In this document: positions 13,581-23,954 of the stretch, in pieces
How the letters are laid out: each line of letters starts with the position of its first letter
Numbering within the stretch: position 1 is the stretch's first letter
DNA from: Desulfovibrio sp.
Lineage (GTDB): Bacteria > Desulfobacterota > Desulfovibrionia > Desulfovibrionales > Desulfovibrionaceae
Assembly: GCA_017415765.1 (NCBI GenBank)
Contig: JAFQED010000051.1
Coordinates: forward strand, 1-47,713
DNA length: 47,713 nt
Direction of reading: 5' to 3'
Position numbers and translations under genes: made by a program
The notes under the pieces: generated by a model
Database searches by the model: none
What the model was told of the DNA's origin: nothing
What the model saw: the letters and a program-made list of their open reading frames with translations, nothing else

Positions 13581-15497
13581 TTGGCAAAAAATCGTGCCCT
13601 GCAACAATGGCGTGTGGAAGACTCCATCGAACTTTACGGTATCCGCAACTGGGGTGCCGGCTACTTTACTGTGTCCGATGCGGGGGAGGTGGTGGTCTGT
13701 CCGCAAGGCCCCAAGGGGCCGCAGATTTCCCTCCCGGAAATCATCGCCGGTTTGCAGCAGCGCGGCTATGATATGCCGGTGCTCCTGCGGGTGGAGAACA
13801 TCCTGGATTCCCGCATTGCCAGTCTGCACGAATCCTTCCGCAAGGCCATCAAGAGCCTGGGCTACACGGGGCAGTATCGTGGGGTTTTTCCCATCAAGGT
13901 CAATCAGCAGCAACAGGTGGTGGAAAAGATAGCCCAGTTCGGTGCGCGCTACCATCACGGGCTGGAGGTCGGCTCCAAGGCCGAACTGCTGGCCGCCGTC
14001 TCGCTGATGCGCGACCACGAGGCCTGCATTATCTGCAACGGCTACAAGGATGAGGAGTTTATCGATCTTGGTTTGCAAGCCCTGCGCCTGGGCTTCAACC
14101 TCTTCTTTGTACTGGAAATGCCCAGCGAGCTGGAAGTGCTGCTGGAGAGGGCCAAGGCCCTGGGGGTGCGTCCCAATATCGGCGTACGCGCCAAGCTCTC
14201 TGTCAAGGCCAGCGGGCACTGGACAGATTCCGGCGGGGAGCGTTCCACCTTTGGCCTTTCCCCGGCCCAGATCGTGGATGTGGTGGACACCCTGAAGCAG
14301 CACTCCATGCTGGACTGCTTCAAGCTGCTCCACTATCATCTGGGGTCACAGGTCTCCAATATCCGTGACATCCGTACCGGCGTTATGGAAGGCACGCGCC
14401 TCTACGCCGGCCTTGTGCAGGAAGGCGCGCCCATGGGCTATCTGGATTTGGGCGGCGGCCTTGCCGTGGACTATGACGGATCGCACACCAACTATATTTC
14501 TTCGCGCAATTACCATCTGGATGAATACTGCGCGGACGTGGTGGAAGCCGTCATGAGTATCCTGGATGAGCAGGGTATCAGCCATCCGCATATCATCACC
14601 GAGTCGGGCCGGGCAACGGTGGCCTATTACTCGGTACTGCTTTTCAACATTCTGGATGTGAGTGCCGTGGAGGAAGTCCAGCTGCCGGACGAACTGCCCC
14701 CGGACACGCCAGAGCCGGTACGCAACCTGCGTGAGGTACTTACGGCCATCAGCCTGCGAAATTTGCAGGAATGTTATAACGATGCCATCTATTACCGGGA
14801 CGAGATGCGCCAGCATTTTTCTTCCGGCCGTGTTACGCTGCGCCAGCGTACTCTGGCAGAACGCTTTTTCTGGGCCATCATCATGCGTATTGCGCAGGAA
14901 AAGGCACGCCTCAAGAACGTGCCGCGTGACCTGGCCGACATAGACATCAGCCTTGCCGACATCTATTATGGCAATTTCAGTGTTTTTCAGTCCCTGCCGG
15001 ATTCCTGGGCCATTGACCAGCTCTTTCCCATCATGCCGGTACACCGCCTGAAGGAATTTCCCTCTCGTCAGGGTATCATATCCGATATTACCTGCGATTC
15101 TGATGGCCGTATTGACCACTTCATCGACCCGCAGGGCATGAAGTCCACCCTTGACCTGCACCCTCTGCGTGATGGCGAAGAGTATTACCTCGGTGTCTTT
15201 CTGGTGGGGGCCTATCAGGAAACCCTGGGCGACCTGCACAACCTGATGGGCGACACCAATGTGGTCTCCATCCGCGCCTCGGATGATGGCAGCTACGAGT
15301 ATGTGCGTGAGATTCGCGGGGACAGCGTGGCCGACATCCTGAGTTATGTGGAATACGACCCCCGTCGTATCCTTGAAGACATCCGCAGCACGGCAGAACA
15401 GGCCGTACGGCAGGGGCGCATTTCACCCAGTGAGCGTTTTGCCGTCATGCAGGCCTTTGAGGATGGTCTGCGCGGGTATACCTATTTTGAACGCTGA
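13581..15497 (+). CDS. speA: Biosynthetic arginine decarboxylase
   Basis: This PLP enzyme converts arginine to agmatine, the entry to putrescine. The 638 aa match the SpeA family in length. The PLP lysine is in FPIKVNQQ (Lys106), with LDLGGGLAVDYDG for phosphate binding and HIITESGRATVAYYSV. The SpeA-type helical insertion follows, and the C-terminal barrel carries FLVGAYQE. The start is TTG after AAGGAGAAAGCA, and no better ATG exists. It is a single gene between divergent and convergent neighbours. No agmatinase is in the window. Confidence 0.96.
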   Translation: MAKNRALQQWRVEDSIELYGIRNWGAGYFTVSDAGEVVVCPQGPKGPQISLPEIIAGLQQRGYDMPVLLRVENILDSRIASLHESFRKAIKSLGYTGQYRGVFPIKVNQQQQVVEKIAQFGARYHHGLEVGSKAELLAAVSLMRDHEACIICNGYKDEEFIDLGLQALRLGFNLFFVLEMPSELEVLLERAKALGVRPNIGVRAKLSVKASGHWTDSGGERSTFGLSPAQIVDVVDTLKQHSMLDCFKLLHYHLGSQVSNIRDIRTGVMEGTRLYAGLVQEGAPMGYLDLGGGLAVDYDGSHTNYISSRNYHLDEYCADVVEAVMSILDEQGISHPHIITESGRATVAYYSVLLFNILDVSAVEEVQLPDELPPDTPEPVRNLREVLTAISLRNLQECYNDAIYYRDEMRQHFSSGRVTLRQRTLAERFFWAIIMRIAQEKARLKNVPRDLADIDISLADIYYGNFSVFQSLPDSWAIDQLFPIMPVHRLKEFPSRQGIISDITCDSDGRIDHFIDPQGMKSTLDLHPLRDGEEYYLGVFLVGAYQETLGDLHNLMGDTNVVSIRASDDGSYEYVREIRGDSVADILSYVEYDPRRILEDIRSTAEQAVRQGRISPSERFAVMQAFEDGLRGYTYFER

Positions 15498-15517
15498 TTG
15501 CCGGGCGGAAAAATCTT

Positions 15518-15542
15518 GAAGCCCGTAATCCTTCCGGGCTTC
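15518..15542. terminator. Hairpin after speA
   Basis: GAAGCCCG and CGGGCTTC form an 8-bp stem with a 9-nt loop, 20 nt after the speA stop. On the minus strand it is followed by AAGATTTTT, so it may act from both sides. Confidence 0.65.
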
Positions 15543-15582
15543 GGTGTGGATTGCGTCAGAAAGGATACAGGCTTGAGATGCA

Positions 15583-15606
15583 AAGGCTCCCCGGCTGGGG
15601 AGCCTT
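15583..15606 (-). terminator. Hairpin after pgk
   Basis: AAGGCTCCCC and GGGGAGCCTT form a perfect 10-bp stem with a 4-nt loop, 10 nt past the pgk stop. It is followed on the minus strand by TGCATCTC with no T tract. Confidence 0.65.
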
Positions 15607-15616
15607 GATGGTGCAC

Positions 15617-16795
15617 TTAGCCCCTGTCATTGAGGGCCGCCACCGAGGGCAGCAGCTTGCCTTCCAGCAGCTCCAGTGAGGCACCACCGCCGGTGGAGAT
15701 ATAGCCCATTTTGTCGGCAAGGCCGTAGCCTTCCACAGCGGCTACGGAGTCCCCTCCGCCCACCACCACAAAGGCTGAGGAGGCTGCCAGAGCCTCGGCC
15801 AGTGCCTTGGTGCCCGCGCCAAAGGGATCTGTTTCAAAAGCTCCCACAGGGCCGTTCCAGACCACAGTGGCGGCTTTGCCCAGCAGTTCGGCATACAGGG
15901 CCACAGTTTTGGGGCCAATGTCCAGGATCATTTCGTCGGCGGGGACACTGTCCACCGCGCAGACAGTGGCTGTCTGGCCGGGGGCCAGGGCCTTGGCCGT
16001 AACTACGTCCACCGGCAGGGGCAGTTGTTTGCCCTGTGCCTTGGCGGCGTCCATGATTTTTTTTGCTTCGGGGATGAGGTCTGCCTCGCAGAGCGATGTC
16101 CCCACGGCATAGCCAGCGGCCGCCAGAAAGGTATTGGCAATACCGCCGCCCACGATGAGGCAGTCCACCTTGTGGAGCAGGTTTTCCAGCAGGCCCAGCT
16201 TGGTGGAAACCTTGGAACCACCGATAACGGCCGCCAGCGGGCGGGCGGGATCGTCCAGCACCTTGTCAAAGGCAGCCAGTTCTGCGGCCATCAGCGGGCC
16301 GGCACAGGCCACAGCGGCCTGCCGTACCGCCCCTTCGGTAGAGGCATGCGCCCGGTGGGCTGCGCCAAAGGCGTCCATCACATAAACATCACCAAGCCCG
16401 GCCAGCTCTGCTGCCAAGGCGGGGTCGTTCTTTTTTTCGCCCTTGAAAAAGCGAATGTTTTCCAGCAGGGCGCACTGACCAGCCTGAAGCCCGGCAGCCT
16501 TCACTGCGGCCATGTCCTTGTAGACGGCTACATCAAGGCCCAGCAGACTGCCAAGGTGGGCAGCCACTGGCTTGAGGGAGAACTGTTCCTCGTATTGCCC
16601 TTCGGTGGGGCGACCCAGATGGGCCAGCACCAGTACGGCAGCCCCCTTGTCCAGTGCCATCCGAATGGTCGGCAGGGCGGCACGGATGCGCTTATCATTG
16701 GTGATGCGCCCTTCCTTCATGGGTACGTTGAGATCTTCGCGGATGACGACGGTCTTGCCCGCGCAATCCACATCAGCAAGCAATCTGACAGGCAT
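15617..16795 (-). CDS. pgk: Phosphoglycerate kinase
   Basis: The 392-aa enzyme transfers phosphate from 1,3-bisphosphoglycerate to ADP in glycolysis, or the reverse in gluconeogenesis. Signature blocks are VVIREDLNVPMKEGRI (N-domain), LAHLGRP, ALLENIRFFKGEK, VIGGSKVSTK and WNGPVGAFE, with GGGDSVAA in the C-domain. AAGGAGGTCAACC precedes the ATG. It is the last gene of the minus-strand cluster, 26 nt after tkt. Confidence 0.97.
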   Translation of the reverse strand: MPVRLLADVDCAGKTVVIREDLNVPMKEGRITNDKRIRAALPTIRMALDKGAAVLVLAHLGRPTEGQYEEQFSLKPVAAHLGSLLGLDVAVYKDMAAVKAAGLQAGQCALLENIRFFKGEKKNDPALAAELAGLGDVYVMDAFGAAHRAHASTEGAVRQAAVACAGPLMAAELAAFDKVLDDPARPLAAVIGGSKVSTKLGLLENLLHKVDCLIVGGGIANTFLAAAGYAVGTSLCEADLIPEAKKIMDAAKAQGKQLPLPVDVVTAKALAPGQTATVCAVDSVPADEMILDIGPKTVALYAELLGKAATVVWNGPVGAFETDPFGAGTKALAEALAASSAFVVVGGGDSVAAVEGYGLADKMGYISTGGGASLELLEGKLLPSVAALNDRG

Positions 16796-16821
16796 GGTTG
16801 ACCTCCTTGAGGGTCTCGTTA

Positions 16822-18819
16822 TCATTTTTTGATGAGGGCCTGTGCCAGCTCAAGCACATGCTCTACTGTAAAGCCGAATTTTTCAAAAACCACAGGCCCC
16901 GGCGCAGATTCGCCAAAGCGTGTCATGCCCAGCACGGCTCCGTCAAGACCCACATATCTGTACCAATAGTCGGCCGAGGCTGCCTCGATAGCCAGGCGGC
17001 AACGTACGGCATCGGGCAGGACACGTTCTTTCCAGTCGGCGTCCTGGGCGTCGAAAATTTCGGCACAGGGCATGGACACTACCCGCGCCCGACGCCCCGC
17101 AGCCTCAAGCTGTTCTGCCGCTGCCACAGCCAGGGCCACTTCAGAGCCTGTGGCCAGCAGGATGATTTCCGGCAGCCCATCGCAGTCACGCAGCACATAG
17201 CCGCCACGGGCCATATCTGTAAGCTGGGCTTCCGTGCGCGAGAAGAAGGGCAGCTTTTGCCGCGAAAGGGAAAGGCAGGTGGGCACAGTGCGGTTTGTCA
17301 GTGCGCTTGTCCAGGCTGCGGCGCATTCTGCCCCATCGCAGGGTCGCCAAAGGTGCAGGTTCGGTGTCAGGCGCAGGGCGGGCAGCTGCTCCACGGGTTG
17401 ATGGGTGGGGCCGTCCTCGCCCACGCCAATGGAGTCGTGGGTCAGCACCCAGACCACCCGGATACCCATGATGGCTGCCAGCCGGATGGCGTTCTTGGCC
17501 TGGTCAGAAAAGGACATGAAGGTGCCGGCATAGGGGATGAAGCCCCCGTGCAGGGCCAGCCCGTTCATGATGGCCCCCATGCCGAATTCACGCACACCGT
17601 AGGAAATATAGTTACCCAGATAGCTGGCTGGATCCATCAGGCTGGAGGCCGCAACCTGTGTCCCCACCGAACCGGAGAGGTCGGCCGAGCCACCCACCAT
17701 TTCGGGCAGTTTTGCTACAAGATGTTCCAGCACGCGCTGGGAGGCCACGCGGGTGGCAAGGTTTTCTCCCTTGCTGATAATATCTTCCAGCATGGCAGTG
17801 TGGATGCCCTGCCAGTCATCGGGCAGTTCTCCGGCCATGCGGCGGCGAAATTCTGCGGCAAGTTCGGGCCAGGCGGCAGCGTAGGCATCAAAAGCCGTAT
17901 TCCATGCTTCTTCGGCGGCCTGTCCGGCGGGGCGGGCATCCCATGCGGCATAGATTTCTGCCGGAATACTGAAGGGGGCTTCCTGCCAGCCAAGGACAGC
18001 GCGTGTCTCTTTGGCCGCGCTTTCGCCCAGGGGGGAACCGTGCGAGGATGCCGAGTCCTCCTTGGGGGAGCCAAAACCGATGTGGGTGGTACAAATCACA
18101 AGGCTGGGGCGGGCTGTATCTGCCCTGGCTTCGGCCAGTGCTACATCCAGTGCGGCACTGTCGTGCCCGTCCACCGGGCCGATGACCTGCCAGCCATAGG
18201 CCCTGTAGCGTGCGCCCACATCCTCGCTGAACCAGCCCTCGATCTTGCCGTCAATGGAGATTCCGTTGGAATCATAAAGGACGATGAGCTTGCCCAGTCC
18301 CCAGGTTCCCGCAAGGGAACAGGCCTCGTGCGAGACACCTTCCATCAGGCAGCCGTCTCCGCAAAAGGCATAGGTGTGGTGATCCACCACGGTATGCCCC
18401 GGCTTGTTGAAACGGGCCGCCAGCATCCGCTCGGCCAGTGCCATGCCCACGGCCGAGGCAATGCCCTGCCCCAACGGGCCTGTGGTCATTTCTACCCCAG
18501 GAAGCAGACCATATTCGGGGTGTCCGGCGGTCTTGGCACCCCACTGGCGAAATTTTTTCAGTTCTTCCAGCGGCAGGTCGTAGCCCGTGAGGTGGAGCAG
18601 GGCATAGAGCAGCATGGAGGCATGCCCGTTGGACAGCACAAAACGGTCGCGGTTGGCCCAGTGGGGATTGGCGGGGTTATGCCTGAAACCGTGCCGCCAA
18701 AGGGCTTCGGCCATATCGGCCATGCCAAGCGGTGCGCCCGGATGGCCGGAGCGGGCCTGTTCAATGGCGTCGATGGCAAGTGCCCGGATGGCATTGGCGC
18801 ACTGGCTGCGGGTGGACAT
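16822..18819 (-). CDS. tkt: Transketolase
   Basis: The 665-aa thiamine-diphosphate enzyme moves two-carbon units in the non-oxidative pentose pathway. It starts with [20 protein letters not shown], has the ThDP site [13 protein letters not shown] plus [10 protein letters not shown], the pyrimidine-binding domain ([36 protein letters not shown]) and the C-terminal transketolase domain. AGGGAGAACCC precedes the ATG. It lies 75 nt after rpe and 26 nt before pgk, a carbon-metabolism trio. Confidence 0.98.
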   Translation of the reverse strand: MSTRSQCANAIRALAIDAIEQARSGHPGAPLGMADMAEALWRHGFRHNPANPHWANRDRFVLSNGHASMLLYALLHLTGYDLPLEELKKFRQWGAKTAGHPEYGLLPGVEMTTGPLGQGIASAVGMALAERMLAARFNKPGHTVVDHHTYAFCGDGCLMEGVSHEACSLAGTWGLGKLIVLYDSNGISIDGKIEGWFSEDVGARYRAYGWQVIGPVDGHDSAALDVALAEARADTARPSLVICTTHIGFGSPKEDSASSHGSPLGESAAKETRAVLGWQEAPFSIPAEIYAAWDARPAGQAAEEAWNTAFDAYAAAWPELAAEFRRRMAGELPDDWQGIHTAMLEDIISKGENLATRVASQRVLEHLVAKLPEMVGGSADLSGSVGTQVAASSLMDPASYLGNYISYGVREFGMGAIMNGLALHGGFIPYAGTFMSFSDQAKNAIRLAAIMGIRVVWVLTHDSIGVGEDGPTHQPVEQLPALRLTPNLHLWRPCDGAECAAAWTSALTNRTVPTCLSLSRQKLPFFSRTEAQLTDMARGGYVLRDCDGLPEIILLATGSEVALAVAAAEQLEAAGRRARVVSMPCAEIFDAQDADWKERVLPDAVRCRLAIEAASADYWYRYVGLDGAVLGMTRFGESAPGPVVFEKFGFTVEHVLELAQALIKK

Positions 18820-18894
18820 GGGTTCTCCCTTTGTTGTCGCGTTGTTGGGTTATGGCTTGAACCATCAAACAAGATATGGACAGCCCCGATACGT

Positions 18895-19626
18895 TCAGGC
18901 GCAGGGCGCGTCCCTGTGATGCCGCCAGGTCAGGGCCTCGGCCAGGGAGGGCCGGGCCGTATGGGCCGGGCAGGCAGCGGCTGCGGCCATAAAGGTGGCC
19001 AGCCGTGCGTCATAGGGCTTGTGGGCAAAAAAGGCCGAGCCGGAAACCAGTACATCGGCCCCGGCTTCCAGCAGGGCCGCAGTATTTTCCGGGCAGGCCC
19101 CGCCGTCAACCTGAATGGGCACATGCCTGGCATTGGCCTCGTCCAGCAGGGCGCGGGCGATGCGCAGCTTGTCCAGACTTTGCGGGATGAAGGACTGCCC
19201 CGAAAAACCGGGGTTGACGCTCATCAGAAGCAGCAGGTCAATATCTGCCGCCAGCCAGCGCAGACGGCCCAGATCGCTGCCGGGATTGAAAGCCAGCCCG
19301 GCCTTACAGCCCAAGGCACGGATTGCGCAGAGTGTCCGCTGGAGATGCCTGTCGGCTTCGGCATGGATGACCAGCAAGTCCGCTCCGGCAGCCTTGAAAT
19401 CAGCCAGATAGCGGGCCGGACCCTCCACCATAAGATGGACATCAAAAAAAAGCCCGCTCCGCTGGCGCAGGGCCTTGATGAGCGGGGGGCCAAAGGTGAT
19501 GTTGGGCACAAAGGCCCCGTCCATCACATCGAGATGGAGCCAGCCCAGGCCAGCGGTTTCCAGGTGTTCCACTTCCTGCCCAAGACAGGTGAAGTCAGCC
19601 GACAACAGGGATGGAGACAAAATCAT
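18895..19626 (-). CDS. rpe: Ribulose-phosphate 3-epimerase
   Basis: The 243-aa TIM barrel interconverts ribulose-5-P and xylulose-5-P, the substrate of the adjacent tkt. Family motifs: ILSPSLLSADF, LHLDVMDGAFVPNITFG, FFDVHLMVE, LLMSVNPGFSGQSFI and VDGGACPENTAALLEAGAD. The last 25 residues extend past the usual end of about 220. It starts 12 nt after the MerR gene ends. Confidence 0.97.
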   Translation of the reverse strand: MILSPSLLSADFTCLGQEVEHLETAGLGWLHLDVMDGAFVPNITFGPPLIKALRQRSGLFFDVHLMVEGPARYLADFKAAGADLLVIHAEADRHLQRTLCAIRALGCKAGLAFNPGSDLGRLRWLAADIDLLLLMSVNPGFSGQSFIPQSLDKLRIARALLDEANARHVPIQVDGGACPENTAALLEAGADVLVSGSAFFAHKPYDARLATFMAAAAACPAHTARPSLAEALTWRHHRDAPCA

Positions 19627-19638
19627 GGCAGCCCTGCC

Positions 19639-19980
19639 TCATTGCCCGGCCAGCAGACGGCGCAGGGCCGTCAGCTCGCGTTTGAGCATCAGCATGAAAG
19701 CCGGGTCAGGCACGGCGGCCACACGCTCCGGCAAGTCCTCATCCAGCACGGCACTGCCTTCCAGCACGCGGCGTGCGCCCTCAATGGTCATGCCCTGTTC
19801 GTGCAAAAGCTGCTGGATGCGCCGCAAGAGGGCCAGATGTCTGTCGGTATAGAGCCGCTGGCCCTTATCGGTACGCAGGGGAGCAAGCTGCGGGAACTCG
19901 GTTTCCCAAAAGCGCAGTACATGCGTTTTGAGGTTGAGCAGTTCCGCAGCTTCGCCGATACGGTAGGTTTTTTCTGCCAT
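19639..19980 (-). CDS. MerR-family transcriptional regulator
   Basis: The 113-aa product has a MerR winged helix at 6-72: YRIGEAAELLNLKTHVLRFW, ETEFPQL and GQRLYTDRHLALL, followed by a short dimerisation helix. It lacks the metal-binding cysteines and any effector domain. Small MerR proteins of this type often follow pheT in proteobacteria (general knowledge), and the target is unknown. GGGAGGCCGA precedes the ATG. It lies 30 nt after pheT. Confidence 0.93.
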   Translation of the reverse strand: MAEKTYRIGEAAELLNLKTHVLRFWETEFPQLAPLRTDKGQRLYTDRHLALLRRIQQLLHEQGMTIEGARRVLEGSAVLDEDLPERVAAVPDPAFMLMLKRELTALRRLLAGQ

Positions 19981-20010
19981 TCGGCCTCCCCTCCATCAAA
20001 ATAGTCAGGG

Positions 20011-22407
20011 TCAGATCCGTACCCCCAAAACCGCTACCAGCGATTGTGCCACCTTTTCCCGTTCCTTGTCCACTTCTGCATCCTTAAGGGTACGCTGCCC
20101 ATGTCTGAAGGTCAGACGGAAGGTCAGATTGCGCTCGTCGCTGCCTTCCGGTTCAAACAGGTCAACCAGTGCTATGTCTTCAAGGTTGCCCACGCCAAGC
20201 CCACGCACATGCTCCAGCACATGCTCTACCTTGAGGCTCGGCCCGGCCATAACCGTGATGTCACGCCGCACCGGCGGATAGACGGGCAGGGGGGCAAACT
20301 GCACCGTGGCAGCATCATGCAGGGCACGCAGGGTCTCAAGATTCAGTTCCGCAAGCCAGACACTCTTGCGGGCGTGGAAGGCTTCGGCCAGAGTAGGCTT
20401 GACCTGTCCCATGACACCCAGCAGCGTCCCGTCCAGCATAACCTCTACACAGGGGGCAAGCCAGGGGTGTTCCTCCCGCTGGCGGCAGAGCGGTGCGGGC
20501 AAGTGCAGAAAGCGGAACAGATGCTCGACAATGCCCTTAATATCGGCATAGTCCATATCGGCATCGCTTTGGGGCCAGGCGTCAAAACGTGCGCCGTGCA
20601 AAAGCAGACCCAGCATACCGGTCTCACGGGCGGTGGTTTCCGAGTTGGCATCAGTCGTAAAGACATGGGCCAGTTCAAAGATCCGCAGACCCTGTGCCCC
20701 TTGTGCCAGATTGTTGCGCAGGGTCTGGAGCAGACCGGGGGCCAGGGCCGTCCGCAGTACGTCCTGCTCGGCCGAGAGGGGATTCATAACGGAGATACGC
20801 CCCTCGACAGGCAGCCCAAGATGGTCAAGATCCTTGTGCCCCACAAAGCTGTAGTTGACGGCTTCGTTCAGGCCCAGCCCTGCACCCCAGTGCTTGATAC
20901 GCAGCCAGAAGTCATGGCGTGATTCCGGCTCGGCGGCCCGTTCAAGGTCAAGGGTCACTGGTGGCAGCACCGGCGGGATGGTGTCCAGACCGTGCACGCG
21001 GCCTACCTCCTCAATAAGGTCAGCCTCGCGGGTCAGGTCAGGTCGCCACGAGGGCTGTTCCACCTGCCAGGGATCACTGCTGTCGTCCAGTTTGCAGCCC
21101 ATGCCGGTCAGGACCGCTTTGTCAAATTGCGGGCTGAGGGTCACACCCAGCAGGGCGTTGGCCCGAGCCGGGCGAAAACTGATACGCGCCGGGACAAAGG
21201 GGCGTGGTTCTGCCAGCGAAAGGCCGCGCCGCACCACGCACTCCGTGCCACCAACAGCGGCCATCATGGCGCAGGCCCGGTCAAGTGCCCAAACCGTACG
21301 GCACTGGTCAATGCCGCGTTCAAAGCGGTAGGATGCCTCAGAGGACAGGCCCAGACGCCGCGACGTTTTACGGATGGTGCCGGGACGGAAGACCGCACTT
21401 TCCAGAAAGACATTACGGCTTGTGCTGTCGATTTCCGTATTCAGGCCGCCCATGACACCGGCCAGAGCCACAATGCGTTCCGCATCGCAAATGCAGAGAT
21501 CCTGCGGGGTGAGCCTGCGTTCCTGCCCGTCAAGGGTTGTAAAGACATCCCCTGCGGCAGCGGGCCGCACCACGATACGTCCCCCACGCAGCTTGTCCAG
21601 GTCAAAGGAGTGCAAAGGCTGCCCACATTCAAACAGGATGTAGTTGGTCACATCCACGATGTTGGAGATGGGACGCACGCCAACGGCATGGAGACGGTGC
21701 CGTATCCGCATGGGCGATGGCCCCACGGTGATATTGGAAATGACGCGCCCGGCATAGAGGGGGCAAAGTTCGCCATCGGCAATTTCTATGGGCACAATGC
21801 CTTCCGGCCCGTTGGCATCCAGACTGAGGGGCAGTTCCGGCAGAGTGAGCGGCAGGTTGAAGGCCAGGGCTGTCTCGCGTGCCAGACCCAAAACCGAGAG
21901 GCAGTCGGCGCGGTTGGGCGTGATGGAAATATCCAGCACTTCCCTGTCCAGTTCCAGCACATCCACAAGGCGGGCACCCACAGGAGTGTCGGGCGGCAGC
22001 ACCATGATGCCGCTGTGGTCTTCGGTGAGCCCCAGTTCGCGCTCGGAACAAATCATACCAAAGGAGAGCTGACCGCGCAGCTTGGCCTTTTTGATGACCA
22101 GACCATCAGGCAGCCGTGTACCCACCAGTGCCACAGGCACCTTTTGCCCGGCAGCCACGTTGGGCGCACCACAGACTATATCCAGCAGTTCGCCTTGGCC
22201 CGCGTCCACCTTGCAGCAATGCAGGTGGTCAGAATCAGGATGGGCGGCACATTCCACCACATGGCCCACCACGATGGGGCTGATGGCCTCATAGGGATGG
22301 CGGATGTCCTCCAGCTCCAGGCCGAGCATGGTCAGGCGGTCGCCCAACTCCTGGGCAGTGCCTTCATAGGGGGTGAACTCACGCAGCCATGAAAGGGAAA
22401 GCAGCAT
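20011..22407 (-). CDS. pheT: Phenylalanine-tRNA ligase, beta subunit
   Basis: The 798-aa product is the beta chain of the alpha2-beta2 synthetase. Domains in order: B1 (MLLSLSWLREFTP), the OB-type tRNA-binding domain (about 40-150, HPDSDHLHCCKVDAG), B3/B4 editing domain (about 200-400), B5 (about 400-475), the catalytic-like core (READLIEEVGRVHGLD) and the C-terminal FDX-ACB anticodon-binding domain (from YPPVRRDITVMAG). The length is normal. It is separated from pheS by an unusual secreted-protein gene. Confidence 0.98.
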   Translation of the reverse strand: MLLSLSWLREFTPYEGTAQELGDRLTMLGLELEDIRHPYEAISPIVVGHVVECAAHPDSDHLHCCKVDAGQGELLDIVCGAPNVAAGQKVPVALVGTRLPDGLVIKKAKLRGQLSFGMICSERELGLTEDHSGIMVLPPDTPVGARLVDVLELDREVLDISITPNRADCLSVLGLARETALAFNLPLTLPELPLSLDANGPEGIVPIEIADGELCPLYAGRVISNITVGPSPMRIRHRLHAVGVRPISNIVDVTNYILFECGQPLHSFDLDKLRGGRIVVRPAAAGDVFTTLDGQERRLTPQDLCICDAERIVALAGVMGGLNTEIDSTSRNVFLESAVFRPGTIRKTSRRLGLSSEASYRFERGIDQCRTVWALDRACAMMAAVGGTECVVRRGLSLAEPRPFVPARISFRPARANALLGVTLSPQFDKAVLTGMGCKLDDSSDPWQVEQPSWRPDLTREADLIEEVGRVHGLDTIPPVLPPVTLDLERAAEPESRHDFWLRIKHWGAGLGLNEAVNYSFVGHKDLDHLGLPVEGRISVMNPLSAEQDVLRTALAPGLLQTLRNNLAQGAQGLRIFELAHVFTTDANSETTARETGMLGLLLHGARFDAWPQSDADMDYADIKGIVEHLFRFLHLPAPLCRQREEHPWLAPCVEVMLDGTLLGVMGQVKPTLAEAFHARKSVWLAELNLETLRALHDAATVQFAPLPVYPPVRRDITVMAGPSLKVEHVLEHVRGLGVGNLEDIALVDLFEPEGSDERNLTFRLTFRHGQRTLKDAEVDKEREKVAQSLVAVLGVRI

Positions 22408-22449
22408 AATTCGATCCTGTTTCTTTGCCGGTTAGCACCGGTTACACGC

Positions 22450-22863
22450 TTACTGAAACGACCATGCCGGGGGCTTTGGCCCTGCATGGGGGTCGGGCAG
22501 GGGACGACTATTGGCCTTGTTACCGCGCGCGTTGCCATATGTCCCGTAGGCACCGGGGGGTAAACGCTTGCGGGGCTTTGCCTCCGGCGGAGGGATGTCA
22601 TCCAGTGTATTGCCATAGGCATCCGTATAGCCGGGGTTGCCATACATGGTGCCGGAGGAACGTCCGGCTGCTGGCAATCTGTCCAACGGGCGCGGCCCAC
22701 CCGGGGCCTCAAGGCCACTGCGCGGGGCACTCAGGTGAGAGGCCGCCTCTGCTACATGAGGGCAGCAGAGCGTCATACACAGGCAGAGGCCCAGCAGACT
22801 GAAGCCCGGCAGGTACTGGCCCGCATCGCGCCTAGTTGAACTGTCCCAGAAAGCGGACATCAT
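22450..22863 (-). CDS. Small exported protein of unknown function between pheS and pheT
   Basis: I place the start at the ATG at 22863 (or 22860), overlapping the end of pheS by about 30 nt, giving about 137 aa. A basic stretch (TRRDAGQ) precedes a hydrophobic core ([17 protein letters not shown]) and a likely signal-peptidase site after VAEA. The mature part is rich in Pro, Gly, Asn, Arg and Tyr (two copies of a YGN motif) and probably unfolded. I recognise no family. pheT starts 42 nt later. The start is uncertain because no strong ribosome-binding site is seen, so translation may be coupled to pheS. Confidence 0.62.
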   Translation of the reverse strand: MMSAFWDSSTRRDAGQYLPGFSLLGLCLCMTLCCPHVAEAASHLSAPRSGLEAPGGPRPLDRLPAAGRSSGTMYGNPGYTDAYGNTLDDIPPPEAKPRKRLPPGAYGTYGNARGNKANSRPLPDPHAGPKPPAWSFQ

Positions 22864-23866
22864 TCTCGAAAAACATACGGAGGTCGCCAATACCGTACTT
22901 GAGCATGGCCACCCGTTCTACACCAAGGCCAAAGGCAAAGCCCGTCACTTCGTCAGGATAACCCACTGCGGCAAAAACCGCCGGGTCTACCATACCACAG
23001 CCCAGGATCTCTACCCAGCCGGTGGTCTTGCACACGCGGCACGGCTCTCCGTTGACATGCCCCTCGCCACCGCAGATGCAGCAGGAGATGTCCACTTCGG
23101 CCGAAGGTTCGGTAAAGGGAAAGAAGCTGGGGCGGAAGCGCACCCTGGTTGCACCGCCGAACACTGCCCGCACAAAGGCTGTCAGGGTACCGCGCAAATG
23201 GGCCATGCTGATGTCCTGCCCCACCAGCAGCCCCTCGATTTGATGAAACATGGGAGTGTGGGTCAGGTCTGAGTCGCGCCGATAAACCTTGCCGGGAACC
23301 ACCACCGCCAGAGGAGGCTTGCGGGCCAGCATGGTGCGCACCTGTACGGGCGAGGTGTGGGTACGCAAAAGCACTGTGTCGGTGATGTAAAGGGTGTCCT
23401 GCATGTCGCGCGCGGGATGCTCCGGCGGCATATTCAGGGCTTCAAAATTGTAGCGGTCTATCTCTACCTCTGGGCCGGAAGCCACATCAAAACCCAGCCC
23501 CTTGAAGATACCGCAGATTTCTTCGGTTATCAAAGTGGTGGGGTGGAGAGATCCGCGCCACGGGGCACGCCCCGGCAGGGATGCGTCAAAGCGAGCCAGG
23601 GCCGCTGCCTCGCGTCCGGCCTCCAGGGCGGCCTTGCGGGCATCAAACAGGGCATTGCAGCTTTCCTTGACGCGATTTGCGGCCTGCCCAACGGCAGGGC
23701 GATCCTGAGGCGCAAGCTGGGGCAGTTGGGCCATGATCTGGGCGATACGGCCCTTGCGACCCAAAAAGTCCACGCGCAGATTTTCCAGTTCTTCCAACGA
23801 AGAAGCCCGGTCCAGCCCTTTTTCAAGTTCCGGTACCAGGCCCTCCAAAGTCGTGATCAGGTCCAT
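22832..23866 (-). CDS. pheS: Phenylalanine-tRNA ligase, alpha subunit
   Basis: The 344-aa catalytic chain has an N-terminal coiled coil (about 1-85) that binds tRNA, then the class II core: motif 2 [31 protein letters not shown], and motif 3 [20 protein letters not shown]. It carries a four-cysteine insertion (CCICGGEG, then CRVCKTTG) between motifs, a zinc-ribbon-like variant known in many PheS. I chose the ATG giving [10 protein letters not shown] because it fits homologues. A terminator lies between it and rplT. Confidence 0.97.
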   Translation of the reverse strand: MDLITTLEGLVPELEKGLDRASSLEELENLRVDFLGRKGRIAQIMAQLPQLAPQDRPAVGQAANRVKESCNALFDARKAALEAGREAAALARFDASLPGRAPWRGSLHPTTLITEEICGIFKGLGFDVASGPEVEIDRYNFEALNMPPEHPARDMQDTLYITDTVLLRTHTSPVQVRTMLARKPPLAVVVPGKVYRRDSDLTHTPMFHQIEGLLVGQDISMAHLRGTLTAFVRAVFGGATRVRFRPSFFPFTEPSAEVDISCCICGGEGHVNGEPCRVCKTTGWVEILGCGMVDPAVFAAVGYPDEVTGFAFGLGVERVAMLKYGIGDLRMFFENDVRFLGQFN

Positions 23867-23905
23867 GCAGATTCCCGATGCCGTCGGCGCGGCGATGAGG
23901 CGTTG

Positions 23906-23936
23906 AAAAAGCGGGCGGCGACAGGTCACCGCCCGC
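23906..23936 (-). terminator. Terminator or attenuator between rplT and pheS
   Basis: On the minus strand GCGGGCGG pairs with CCGCCCGC (loop of 10) and is followed by TTTTT. It lies about 40 nt before the pheS start and could end rplT transcripts or attenuate pheS. Two TTT codons precede the stem, but I find no start codon in that frame for a Phe leader peptide. Confidence 0.75.
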
Positions 23937-23954
23937 AAAAAACAGGATGCCGGG

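Noticed and set aside
16798-20004. Plus-strand open frame of 1068 codons
   Set aside because: It lies antisense across tkt, rpe and the MerR gene, all clear minus-strand families. Its product is Gly/His/Gln-rich with no domain, as expected from the opposite strand of GC-rich genes.
20992-22392. Plus-strand open frame of 466 codons
   Set aside because: It is antisense to pheT. The length comes from codon bias of the real gene.
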